Part shown: piece after piece, positions 36,501-47,510 of the stretch
Numbering within the stretch: position 1 is the stretch's first letter
Layout: each line of letters opens with the position of its first letter
Source: Epiperipatus broadwayi
Taxonomy: Eukaryota > Onychophora > Udeonychophora > Euonychophora > Peripatidae
Length of the DNA: 64,000 nucleotides
Reading direction: 5' to 3'
NCBI GenBank assembly: GCA_028023455.1
Contig: JAQFVV010000021.1
Location: forward strand, 7,092,853 to 7,156,852
Position numbers and translations under genes: made by a program
Notes under the pieces: generated by a model
The model's database searches: none
Seen by the model: only the letters and a program-made list of their open reading frames with translations
Told to the model about the DNA's origin: nothing

Positions 36501-38652
36501 TATTAAGGTAGGATGTAATGAGAATATGAATAGTATTTTATAATCTTAGCGGATATACAGTATAGTTAACAATGCCCTATGACTGATATATTTATTTTGA
36601 ACAGTGTCTATTTTTCTTTAAGTATTGATGTTTTAATAAAGCTAATGAAATAGCTTTAACATCATTGATAGTATTGGAGGACATTAGACTAGGTCATGCC
36701 TCTATTTCTTATAGATACACTGTGCCATGGTATTTTATCCGATATGTGCTATGAGTTATACTCTGGTTTTTCTTCCCGTCCTACACATCTATTCACTATC
36801 TAGATTTCCAATGTAACTACATCATATAGTATGGTATATTTTAAAAGAAATAATAGATAATTTAGAGTTTAAGATATGCTATCGTTTGAATGAGATAAGT
36901 TCATTTACTTGTAAGAGAAGTATAATTGGTATAAATTGGAATTGAAAATCTAACAGATCCAAAAGAAAAAAAAAAGAATCATAAAATATGTTTAGATTTT
37001 ATATTTGGAAAATAAAATAAACTTTAGAAATAAAATATGTAAAGCAAAGTTGCTTTTGAAATATTAAATAATTTATAAGTATTTTATTTCATTTTAAAAT
37101 GAGTATTGCATATTTTTAAAATACAATGTTTATAAAGTAAAACAATATAAACAACAAGCATAGGTACAATTTTATATTTAGTAAATAATAGGGAATATAT
37201 CAGTGATTACAACTATATAGTATTATAGTAATATTAAGTGGGATGTATTATATTTTATAATCCTAGTGCAGTGAACAACGATATCCACACAATCTAATAA
37301 CAAATTATCAGTAGATATTTTGATATGATATCTTTTAACATTGCAAAAGTGAAATTTTTTATTTTTAAAAAGATCCATACTCACAATTAGTATTCTTATT
37401 TTGTTTTTCCGTACTACGTTTCAATGGATGTTTTAAAAGGAAGCATAGTTTCAATAATAGTTAAAGATGATGTATTTTAAAATAAGTAATAAAATGTAAT
37501 TTTATCATAAAGGTTGATCACAAAAAATAAATAAAATTGTATTGTTTTATTATTATTATTTTAAGTCAGAATGAAGACTTAATTAAATTCTTGATTTGTT
37601 TTAATAACTAATTAATAAAAAAATGTAGAACAGTGTAAATTGAGGATATCCAGTGTAAATACTGTAAATAAATTGTTTATCTTATTTTATTGTTATAATA
37701 AAACTGTTAAATTTGTTTTCAAAATTTGTGTGCCCTGACTGTTTCATTTTCCCATTACACTGCATGAGATACATGGAATAACCGAATCAAACATGATATT
37801 TTTTGCACAAAGATAAATAAAGAATTATTTTAAGAATTCAAATATTTTTTTGGGAATTTATTTACTTAAGTAATCACATTTTTTACATTATCTTATGGTC
37901 ATAAATTAGTTATCATAATGGTACATTGAATTATATGCTATCCATTGTTTACACACCTTTATTTGTCAGATTATAAATGCTACCACATATTTTTCTTACA
38001 TTATTATATGGAGGTAAAAGATTATATTATAGTATTTTATTATTTTATTATGGTAATAAATTATAGTGAAGAAAAGACACATAAAATTAGTCCATCCAAT
38101 GAAGAATATTATTATTATTTATTATTATAAGTTGAGTGTAGTAGAGTATGACATAAAAAGTCCCTTCTCATGTTTTACTACCGTGATTTTAATTAACTTA
38201 GAATAGTTTTATGAACCTGAGATTTTATTGAGCTAAATTATTATAAATAAAAGATTAAGATTTAATTATTAGTTTAATCTTAATGAGTAGGATTTATTAA
38301 AGTTGTAAGAATACTATAAGTTTATTTATTTGAGATAGTAATAAGGGGGGGATAGTGTTCTTATGCCATTGAGGTAGTATCCTGTGGGATATTGGCTCAA
38401 TGTAATCTTTCTTGTCACCTGTATTTTCACTTCTAAGTCTCATGATATAATTAAATACTTATTTAATTTATTTTATAAACTGAACCTTATTCTTATTTTG
38501 AATTTGAGCTAGTGGAACATTTAATATTAATGCAGAATATTTTATTTATTAGTTATTTGCATTTAACCAAACATAATCATTAACTGAGCTAACCCATTTT
38601 ATTTAATATTTATATTGCCCGGAAGTGAGAATGTGCAAACAGCAAGGTTAGA
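33525..38652 (+). mobile_element. Probable LTR-type insertion, third family (5.1 kb)
   Basis: It starts TGTGCCC right after (AT)n and stops at AAGGTTAGA right before (AT)n. The expected terminal C of GTTACA is replaced by G, so the right end is less certain. At about 37640-37760 there is a TGTAAATAAA/AATAAAACTG polyadenylation-like zone followed by TGTGCCCTGACTGTTTCATT, which parallels TGTGCCGTTGCTATGTGTCA at the same relative place in 38673-42117. This suggests related LTRs with an R/U5 boundary there. No ORF of note. Alternatives are an LTR fragment with a later insertion, or two unrelated repeats. Confidence 0.45.
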
Positions 38653-39984
38653 ATATATATATATATATATATTGTAACCATATATTTTAGCATAAAATAT
38701 AATAATTGATGTAACTAGTATAAAAAATTTCTCTGTCTTCTTTGGTGATTTGATTGGCTTGATTTGCGCTTTGAACAGATTACTCTCTTATATTATTTTA
38801 ATAAATTTAAATTTGCTTCGTTCCATATGCTAATTCATATCATAATGCTTAACTTTTTAAAAATTTTGACAACACATTTAATTTGGTAAAATTGTATTAA
38901 AATATAATATTTTGTTTTATTTGTTTAAAATGATCTTAAAAATTATTTATATTGAATTAACAAAAAACCATTTGTTCAATTAAAATAAATTATTAAAAAT
39001 AAATACAGTAATTACGTATGCGTCTCAATGTAAAAAAAGAAAAGAGCGCGAATTTAAGAGAAGATCGTCTGTTAGTTTGTTTTTGGAGGGAGAGAAAAAA
39101 GAAAAGAAAATGGTAAAAAGGCAAATGGTGTAAATTTGATAAGCTTATTTTAAAATAGTTAACAAGTAAACGGATTACCAAAAATTTTCTATAAACGTAA
39201 AAATAACATTGTGGTATTTAATTCTAAGATGAATTGCTAAATTTAAAAGTCTGTTCAAGTCGGCTGGCCAAGTGGATCAAATCACCAGTAATAATTTCCC
39301 AATATTACATTTAAAATGTCGGAGCTTCCCAGTTTAAAAGAATTAATTGCAAGAATTTGGTATGTTTTAAAATGTTTATTGTTCTACAATTTGGAAAATT
39401 TAAATAAGTATTTTAATTACAGAAGTTTTATAAATATGAAAATTTGCTTTTTAAAAAAGAAGAAGTTTAAATTAAAGTAAAATGTTAAAGTTATCAATAT
39501 AGTTTAATATTTCCATTTCTAATTCTAATAAAAATATAGCATTGATTGATATTTAACTTTATAATGCCAGTAATATATTTGCTAGTTAATTTGTTTGCCA
39601 TTTGGATAATAAACAGTCTTCAAATAATTGATCAAAGCTATTTTATAATTTTATCATCAGTTTGGAATGATTGAATTAATTGCTGTAATTATTATTCCTG
39701 GATTTAAGCGTGGATAAATAAATATTTAGCATGGATGTGATAAACTTGGAACATTTTTAATAGAGAAATGTAGAAATTAATAACTTATGAAAAACATTTT
39801 CATTTAAGTTCTGCGTGTCATGTTTTAAAATTGTTTCATGTTTATGGAGCCACGTAAAATCGTTAATCTAATAGTGATTATAATAACTAACACAAATGGA
39901 TAAAATTACATGTCTGGAATTCAACCATAATTATATCTATTACTTCGTACATTTATTGTTCGACACATCGTACATGGATTTCAC

Positions 39985-40128
39985 GGATCATATTTATAGT
40001 TATAAAGTGCTCTACAATCTAATTTGTGACACACACACCTGCTAAAATTCATGTATTGAACTATAAAATGCTATACATTTAATTTATATCACACACACAC
40101 TTGTTAGATTTTATGTATTTGATGAATA
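39985..40128 (+). repeat. ~70-bp tandem duplication inside the LTR-like element
   Basis: Two units share ATAAA(A/G)TGCT(A/C)TACA, ACACACAC and a TTATGTATT-like end. Confidence 0.6.
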
Positions 40129-40547
40129 ATTCATTACTTTAATTTTATCGTTATATGAACTTGCATGTGAAGTTCATAAGTTATATTTTATTAAGTTTAA
40201 GTTAATAGGGGTTGAATAAAATACTTATTCAAGAGAATAGCACTTGCTAAAGGGCTTGAAAAGTACTAAATGAATTTATGAGATGTATCAATCTTTGTGA
40301 GGTATTTTGTGAGTCTTTCCAGATTTCTATTCCGATACCAATATTACTTATATTATATTACACATGTTTTATTTTAAGCAAGATAAGTTAGTACATTATT
40401 TGTCCTGATTAGTGTAACATTTTGTTATGCAAGAACCCACATTTGCTAAAGTGTTAGTGTATTCTGAATGATCAGAATAACTGAGGAGGATGATTTTGCA
40501 CTTTAATATGAGGTAAATAGTAATGTTGTTTTTTAATGTTGAAAGGC

Positions 40548-40646
40548 ATTAATCTGTGCTGGTGGTTAATCCGCAGATTATTTAATTGCCATTTTTTTTT
40601 GTATTTTACATTCATTCCAGCGCTGGTGGTTAATCCGCGGAATTGT
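40548..40646 (+). repeat. Duplicated GCTGGTGGTTAATCCGC box
   Basis: GCTGGTGGTTAATCCGC occurs at about 40558 and again at about 40622, each followed by a variant of (A/G)GATTATTTAATT. These are relatively GC-rich islands in AT-rich sequence, so conserved cis-elements are possible. Confidence 0.6.
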
Positions 40647-42117
40647 GTAATTATACGTATTACTTTATGGTGGTGTATAAATCCACAAAGCTTTTAGTGT
40701 TATTTAATTCCTATGTGTAGATGAATGCATCCACAGGAATGTGTTTTACTTCATAGATATAAGTTGGGCAAAGTATTTTAGTTAATCTGCTAAATCATCT
40801 TCTTCCATTTGTAAGCATAATTCATAAGTTAGATCGTCAAATTGTAGCAGGACATTCTATTCAAGTTACTTCATAATAATTAACTGTCGGTTGATTATTA
40901 TTTACCGGAGTGTGAGTTTAAATTTTCACTTTATTTGATGATTGCATTATAGCTAAATCCTACAGATATAATATTATTTATTATATTATTATAATTTTAC
41001 GGTATGGATTTATTGAATCTGGAAATGACGTTAAATATTTCATGAGTTGATGTTGAATTTAGTATAATTTGCTCAAGATTCATTATATCAAATTGAAATA
41101 AGGTATGATTAGGTTTTAAAACCGTACCTATGATATGTTAGTGAAGAAAGTCGATGGAATTATAATTTATTTATTTTATTTGTTTATTTATGTTTTTTAA
41201 TTATAACATTGGAATTAATTATTTATTATTCATAAATTTGTAAATAAACGTTGATTTATAATTAAACTTACTGTGCCGTTGCTATGTGTCATTCTTAAAA
41301 TCAGAAATCATAAGCCTTGGAGAGAGCATACATGAAGTACATACTATTGTCAACATGATATCAGAGTTTAGTGATATTTTGAAAAAAACATTTGGATGCT
41401 TTTAGTCTTTGGTAGTTTATGATGTGTAGGGTACAATAAAATCCCATTTACCTTTTCCATCATTTTGGCTTTGCGTAGTTGATCTAGTATACAATACAAA
41501 TTGATTAGTAAACCTAAAAACAGATTTACCAAATAATGATATGATTGAATATATTTACTTAACATTTTAAATTGTCATTTGTCAGTATAAAAAGAGTCTC
41601 AGTGATATAGTAAACTATAAAAAAGAACCCAATTATTTATGTTTATTTATTGCAAAGCTTTACCTAGACTAGCATTTGTATTAAAATCATATAGATGGTT
41701 TAAAATTTCATAATATTATGTAGTTTCACAAATTACGCCATCTTGTACATGGTCGGCCATCGGGTCTCATACAATAAAAATCGCAAATTAAGGTTTGTAA
41801 CATAATAACATTACACTTATAATTTGTTTACTGTATTTTATCATACTACTATGATAGGTCATCGCGGTACACCCTGGCTGCGATCAAATTAAATCATAAA
41901 AGTTTATGTTAGATCATTAGTTTGGTCTGTGGTAAGTTGCTCCAGATGTTGGTTGTGGTCTTTGGTGCATAAAATAGATAGCATAATATGCTTTTGGATA
42001 CAGCTCTTAATAGCTGTCAATGTGTAGCGGGAATTGATCAGTGATCGAGGTTGCGATTCTCAGTGCACTTACGTTACGTAGTTGGGACCACATACACATA
42101 CGAGATAGAGGGTTACA

Positions 42118-42413
42118 ATATATATATATATAAAAACATCTAAAAAGATGCCATGTGGAAATCAGCTTGAATTGTAATGAGGTAATATCATATCTAAATA
42201 TATCTGGTATTTTTTTTTTTGTAGTGGAAAAATCTACTTTGGCAACTAATTAAAAAAAAAGCATGACTTTTATAGACCAGGTATGTCTGGTCTATATAAA
42301 AAAGATTTTATGCTATTACTTTTTTGTATTACAGAGTTCTTTACTTCCTTTTTCTTTTTACTATCTCAATTTTTATATATATAAGGAGACTTTATTAGTA
42401 ACAAAATATTTAC
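42118..42413. other. Spacer after the LTR-like element
   Basis: Begins with (AT)n. A short inverted repeat AGACCAGGTATGTCTGGTCT lies at about 42275-42294. Nothing codes. Confidence 0.5.
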
Positions 42414-42735
42414 AAGAATTATTAAGACTCATAGTTTTGTAGTTAAATAGAGATAAAAGGCTGGATGCTGGAGGTTGCATTAGATCCAAAGATCTAGGTG
42501 CAGTGCTCTCAGATCCAAGGCTCCTCACTGATGAAAGCCACAAGCCACAATCCAAAAACTAGACTGGGGATATTGAATAAGTAGGCACTAAATTGGGGAT
42601 TTTATGCACAAGCCTTTTCGGCATTCATTGATTACTCTGGCTTGCACTGAGTGGCAATATGTATAGAGAGTTTTGCCTGTTTTAATAACAGTTATAAGCA
42701 AGCCTAGGAAATGGTGATTATGTGATGTTTATCTT
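42414..42735 (+). mobile_element. Hammerhead repeat family, near-full plus copy
   Basis: Contains, in order, GGCTGGATGCTGGAGG, AGATCTAGGTGCAGTGCTCT, the hammerhead block, GGGATTTTATGCACAAGCC, ATTCATTGATTACTCTGGC, GAGTTTTGCCTGTTTTAAT, and GAAATGGTGATTATGTGATG. Every block is shared with 43511-43830, which defines a unit of about 310 bp. Confidence 0.8.
42521..42571 (+). ncRNA. Degenerate hammerhead ribozyme
   Basis: CTGATGA is intact, but the GAAA strand is changed to AAAA and stem II is disturbed. Stem I (TCCTCA with TGGGGA) is kept. Confidence 0.55.
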
Positions 42736-43364
42736 TATCTTTTATTTGTATAATCATCTAACCCTTTATTTTTAATATTTCTCTTTCTATTTTTTTTCCT
42801 CTCCTAGAGTCATAATGACTTTACACATTTATGAATGATTGTTAGTGATTATGATTCAAGGATTGTAGATATTTCATTCAACTTTAGTTCTATTAAACCT
42901 TATAGTGTATTTTAAAAATTGCTTTCCACAAAGGATATTTTAAGTGTTTTAAAAATATTCTTTATAAAAAGCAAACTTATAAATTCAGTTTGTTTATTTG
43001 GGTCAAATCTTGCAATTGCACTTTTAACAAACTTCTATTGAATAAATTTTCGTCAAATTTTGGATGTGTTAGATATTGATGACAATGCAATATTTTAGGT
43101 TATCCAGCTAGTTGGTCAGCCTAGCAGTGTGTTAAAATTAATTCAGTAAGTTTTTGGTTATGTTTAGTAGATGGCAGTATTTTTTTTTTAAATATGCTTT
43201 CATTGAATTTTATAATTAATTCTTTAAAAAGCATTTAAGTTGATTAAAACATAAAGAGTACCAAACTCCCCATACAGTAGTACTACCAAGTGTAAACCTT
43301 TATAATCAATGGATTAAGAATGTTTTGGATATAAAATCCCTATCTAATGCTGACTCATTTAACA

Positions 43365-43406
43365 TCCCCAGACTAATTTCTAGCTTGTGGATTTCACCAG
43401 TGAAAG
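43365..43406 (-). ncRNA. Hammerhead ribozyme, minus strand, degenerate
   Basis: Minus strand: CTGGTGA, ATC CACAA GCTA, GAAATTAGTC, then TGGGGATG. The N position of the CTGANGA core is shifted by substitution (A to G at the fourth base), so it is probably inactive. Confidence 0.55.
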
Positions 43407-43606
43407 GTCTTGGATTATTGCACCTAAACCTTAGAATTCAATGCAACCCTCCAGAAGCCACCTTTTACCTATTTGGTTAACTATAAATCTAAGAGCACAA
43501 TCCATCTCAGGCTTGTAGCTTTATAGTTAACCAAGTAGGTAAAAGTGGCTGTTGGAGGACTGCATTGGATCCTAAGATCTAGGTGCAGTCCTCTCAAATC
43601 CAAAGC

Positions 43607-43648
43607 TCCTCACTGATGAGAGCCACAAGCTGGAAACTAGTCTGGGGA
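43607..43648 (+). ncRNA. Type I hammerhead ribozyme, best-preserved copy
   Basis: Stem I: TCCTCA (43607-43612) pairs with TGGGGA (43643-43648), six pairs including one G-U. Then comes the core CTGATGA (43613-43619). Stem II is GAGC, loop CACAA, GCTG: three pairs, with the core-proximal G-C pair changed to G-G. Then GAAA, followed by ACTAGT, a self-complementary stem III, and C at 43642 as the expected cleavage base. Helix III too short to close on itself but palindromic is the pattern of dimeric hammerheads. The predicted self-cleavage is after 43642. Family consensus restores the single stem II mismatch, so the ancestor was very likely active. Confidence 0.8.
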
Positions 43649-43830
43649 TGTTGGATGAGTAGGCACTAGATGGGGATTTTATGCACAAGCCTTCTGGCAT
43701 CCATTGATTACTCTAGCTTGCTGTAAGTGGCAAGACGTGTAGTGCGTTTTGCCTGTTTTAATAACAAATATAAGCAAGCATAAGAAATGGTGACATGTGA
43801 TGAAGAGTGATACTTCTACATGGGAAGACC

Positions 43831-44994
43831 CCTAGTCTGTTCTTTGATTTTGTTTTCTAATCTTCAATATATGTTTTATATTTTGTAGGCTGGAACACTC
43901 CAGACACTCAACCAATATTAATCAACAGATAGGTTTCTAGCTTGTTTTTAGTTAAGAGGATAAAATAAAAAAAACAGTTCAAATCTTCACTAATATCTGG
44001 AAAATATGCTGGGTTTTATTTTTCACCGTATTTTTGTGAGAAGCTACGGGAAAAGCTTTTACTTCTTTAAAAAGTTCGTTGCTTTTACTGTCTTGTAAAA
44101 TACATTTTTTTTATTTTTATAAAAGGTTAATTTATTATAAAGATATCATAAATAAATATCTTAATTAATTAATCAATAAAAGAAAAACTGTTAATAACTA
44201 TTTGTTTCCAATTTTCCTATCAAAAAACAAACTTTCTAATTTTAATTCGGATTTAGTATTTTTCTTCTTTCGAGTCAGACAAACTTTCGTTATTGTATTA
44301 ATTCTTTATTACAATAATTTTATTAAAATAAACAAGAATTCCACCTGAAAAAAAAAACTGAAAAAGAAAAGAAGAAAATGAAAGTATTGAATTTTTTTAA
44401 TAATTTTCTTTTGAGGTCTCTCGAGGCCACGGATAATTGTTTCAAGTTAAAAATAATGGTATTAATAAGCAGTTTCTTTTAATTTCTCATTTTTAATTAT
44501 TTTTGACTAAAGTTTAATTATAGAAGAAAATATTTTTAACTATAAAGAACTGGAATGTAAACTTTTGAAGTTCCAATAATAGATAAAAATATATATTATT
44601 AAGGTGAAAACTTGGTAAGAGGGGGTAGAAACCAGCTTGGAAAGAAAATAGTATATACTACTGTCAAATTAAACTGATATGTTTACAAATCTTTCTTTAA
44701 AGGTCAAACATATAAAGCAATTGGTTTATTGTTATAAGTCTTTGTTTTTTCTTTCTAAATAATTTCAACATTTTTTGTCTTTTTTTTTTCTTAGATAATA
44801 TTTACTTTGTTCTAATTTTTTAAAATCTATTTATTGCTTTGAGCAAAAAATAAAAATTATTGATTTCTATTATAAGTTTCAAATATAAGATTTAAAAACT
44901 GTGTTTATTCTTAATATCTATTGTTTCCAAGTTTTTTTTTTTTTGTTATTAATGGACAATATATATATGCTTCTTAATTCATTATTTAACGATG
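43831..44994. other. AT-rich spacer, no gene seen
   Basis: No supportable ORF or repeat. Homopolymers near 44105, 44350 and 44932. Confidence 0.45.
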
Positions 44995-45125
44995 CAATGA
45001 TTTAGTGCAGCGATAGAGTCTCATATTCTGGAGCACGTGGCTCTCGAATCGATTTCCGTTTTGGCACTTCCGGCGTTCGAACTTTTACTGAATTCCCAAC
45101 TAATAAAATGACACATTTATTTATT
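44995..45125 (+). repeat. tRNA-derived SINE (family B)
   Basis: GATTTAGTGCAGCGATAGAG head (A-box-like), B box TCGAATCGATTTCC, then TTGGCACTTCCGGCGTTCG, AACTTTTACTGAATT and a TTTATTTATTTAC end. Related copies lie at 20445, 46130, 47388, 50850 and 51480 (plus) and 19030 and 51310 (minus). Confidence 0.65.
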
Positions 45126-46129
45126 TACTTTATAATAGTCTTGTGTAGGTATTTAGGTATTAGGCCAGTGGTGATAAAAGTCGCTGGCGCAAACAAATGT
45201 ATATATAAACACCAAATTAATCACCTCTAAAATTTTCTGAAAAGAAAATGAATTAATTTTTAAAGTGAATATTAGATACTATTCTGACCAGGAGAACATT
45301 GTTAGTCAAAATGTTGGTTTCACTGCTAATTTTACAATTCAAAGTAAGCTATGACGTCAGGAAAAAATGCTGGCAAGACTAATCGATCGTCTGGCGAAAG
45401 TAAGCTATATACATGATTTATTGTCCAGCTTTATTTCCTGCAGCAATGAAATGATTAACAATTGGAAACTGCCTGTTATCGAGGATGATGCAATCAACCA
45501 CTACTTTCAAAAGTCAGTCATACCCTGGAATAAGTATCTGTGAAAAGTTTGTGTGTGTGGCTTATTCTGAGAAAAACGCAAAATCCTACAAAAGTGATAA
45601 CTTGTGAGATGTCAGATATAAACATTTTCATATAAATCATAGCTATGTTGTTCATTTGCATTTTGCAGGACATAAAAACTTTAGTCTGCTCCCAGTGATT
45701 GTAAGAAACAATCTTCTGCATTTCTTTTTTATTGGAATAAATGTGTATTGCTAAAAGTTTAGTTGATGCAACATCATTTCTTGCGAAAACCATAAATATG
45801 TGTTTATTTCCAGTAAATAAAGTTGTAGATCACCATTTTGTACGAAATAAGATTGGTCCTCATCATTTTTGCAAATAACTCGATTCAATTCAAAACATAA
45901 ATACGTGTTTGTTTATTTCAACTAAATAGAGTTATAGATCACTATTTTATACTAAATAATGTTACTTGATGTTATCTATCAAAATTGATGGATTAAGTTT
46001 GACTCTGTGCAGATGTTATTTTACAAGATCACAAGTGTAGAAAATTAATGTTGAACTAATATGCATGTTAAATCTCGCCAATCGAACTAATACACAATAA
46101 AGTGGCTCAATTATTTATTTACTTTATAA
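45126..46129. other. Spacer with a ~105-bp tandem duplication
   Basis: Units at about 45790-45865 and 45895-45970 share CATAAATA(T/C)GTGTTT, TAAATA(A/G)AGTT(G/A)TAGATCAC and a TTTTGTAC/TTTTATAC end. A 91-codon minus-strand frame at 45518-45793 ends near the first unit; it has no recognisable domain and I do not call it a gene. Confidence 0.5.
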
Positions 46130-46262
46130 TATCCCCATGTGGTTTAGTGCAGTGCTAGAATGATGAGCTCTAGTTAATGAGTTTCTTGGTTTGACTTTAG
46201 TTCTGCCCTTTCTGATGCTCAAACTTCTGTTGAACTTCCAGAGCAATTATGCCACGCAATTG
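46130..46262 (+). repeat. tRNA-derived SINE (family B)
   Basis: ATGTGGTTTAGTGCAGTGCT head, decayed B-box region TTGGTTTGACTTTAG, then CTGATGCTCAAACTTCTGTT and GAACTTCCAGAGCAA. Closest of the copies to the apparent consensus. Confidence 0.65.
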
Positions 46263-46697
46263 TTTATTAGGTCCAAATTTAAACTGCTAAATAATATTTT
46301 TAGAGGAAGACAAACAGTGGAAAACCATAACTGACAATAGTCAGTTGTTATCATTTAGTTATAATATTCTACTCTTTAGCTATCCCAATTATGATACAAA
46401 AGAGTAATTGAAGTTTATGCTGCAAGTATATATTTTAAGTCACTAGAATAATTTAAATTAAAAAAGGGGCTAGAAATGATGTATTAGCCCTGATGATGAG
46501 GAGGATATTGTCTTTAATCTGTTCCTATGTTTAAAAAAGCTAACATATGTTTGAAAGATAACTTCCATGTCAAGTTATTTGCCTAACGGCAGATAGAGTC
46601 ATGTAACAACAGAATACTTTACCATTGTTTGTTATTTTATTAATATGGTCAATTCTAGCAGCTTAGGGTTAAACCTAAATTACAAACTTAGTGAGTT

Positions 46698-46795
46698 GAT
46701 AAGCAGAGCAAAACTCTCCATACAGTATTGCCACCTGTGCTAAACAGAGTAATCAATGGATGCAATACTGTATGGTGAGTTTTGCTCTGTTTATC
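46698..46795. repeat. Short foldback derivative of the hammerhead repeat ends
   Basis: 46698-46731 (GATAAGCAGAGCAAAACTC onward) pairs with 46762-46795 over about 34 bases around a 30-base loop. The sequence matches the outer ends of the hammerhead repeat (GGCAAAACTC, CATACAGTAxTGCCAC, ATCAATGGAT) without the ribozyme, so this is an internally deleted palindrome. Confidence 0.7.
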
Positions 46796-46831
46796 AACAA
46801 TTAATGTGCTAGTATAGGAAATGTGATCATG

Positions 46832-47180
46832 TGACTTAGTGAGTTATTGAATCTTAATTTATATTTATAAATGCTTAGAATTTTCAATTGAGTAATTATA
46901 GTTTTGTGTAAATGTCTATGCAAGTTCTACTCTAGTGGATGGTTTGTGATATGGTTGAGTTGAGATGGGTGATAATAGATGGAAGCTGAAGAATTTGGAA
47001 AGTATATACCCACAGTGCAATGATTGTTCATCTTCTTTTAGATGTTAAAAGTGGTCAGAAGCCAATCCACATCTTGTATGAGAGTAGTGTGGGTGATCAA
47101 AGATATCAAGCTACTGATATGATCACTTGATTCAGTTCCTTGATATCTCTGGAATACATGAAGAGTAGAGCATTCATAGT

Positions 47181-47181
<1 letters not shown>
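46832..47181. other. Spacer, no gene seen
   Basis: Includes GTGATCATGTGACTTAG, the hammerhead repeat's 3' end, at its left edge. The remainder is unassigned. Confidence 0.4.

Positions 47182-47213
<32 letters not shown>
47182..47213. repeat. (GA)n microsatellite
   Basis: About 30 bases of pure GA. Confidence 0.95.
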
Positions 47214-47215
<2 letters not shown>

Positions 47216-47387
47216 AGTAGTCTGAGTCTCTGAGATGATAAATGATTGTGAATTATTGAGTTGAAAATCTTAATAACTTGTTAAGTATGTGCTTTTTCTT
47301 TAATGAAAACTATAAAATCTTTTACTATAAAACTATCAATCTATACTAATTTTCGTTAGAAAATTATTTAATTTTTAAACACTCTGT

Positions 47388-47510
47388 TTCCCTGTGTAGT
47401 TTACCTCAGTAGTAGAATGATAAACTTAAGAACTAAAGAATCAAAGTGCAGGTAATTTTGATTCTTGAACATCACATGACTTTCCGAGTAACTAACCATT
47501 ATATTATTTA
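47388..47510 (+). repeat. SINE family B, decayed copy
   Basis: TAGTTTACCTCAGTAGTAGA head, AAGAACTAAAGAATC, TTTTGATTCTTGAACATCAC and ATGACTTTCCGAGTAAC. Same block order as 51480-51605. Confidence 0.5.

Larger units (their letters stand above)
38673..42117 (+). mobile_element. Solo-LTR-like element in (AT)n (3445 bp)
   Basis: It begins TGTAACCATATAT and ends AGAGGGTTACA, so the terminal hexamers TGTAAC/GTTACA are perfect inverted repeats with TG...CA ends. It is preceded by about 20 and followed by about 15 bases of (AT)n, compatible with an AT target duplication. No gag or pol could be read. The polyadenylation-like zone near 41240 (AAATAAACGTTG) followed by about 0.85 kb to the end would correspond to R/U5. 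Confidence 0.62.
43250..43830. mobile_element. Head-to-head pair of hammerhead repeats (large palindrome)
   Basis: 43250-43500 is a minus-strand copy and 43511-43830 a plus-strand copy of the same unit, separated only by a short centre. Arms match through CAGCCACCTTTTACCTA-type sequence at the axis, the hammerhead in the middle and the GGCAAAACTC/GAGTTTTGCC region outside. The whole can fold back over about 250 bp per arm. No coding capacity. Confidence 0.85.

Noticed and set aside
39985-40650. CRISPR-like spaced repeats
   Set aside because: Only two imperfect copies each and a eukaryotic context; ordinary tandem duplications.
45518-45793. 91-codon minus-strand frame in less repetitive DNA
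   Set aside because: No recognisable domain, no splice-supported neighbours and a length expected by chance over 64 kb; left as unassigned.
46490-46515. CTGATGATGAGGAGG as a hammerhead core
   Set aside because: No GAAA strand or complementary stems at suitable distance.
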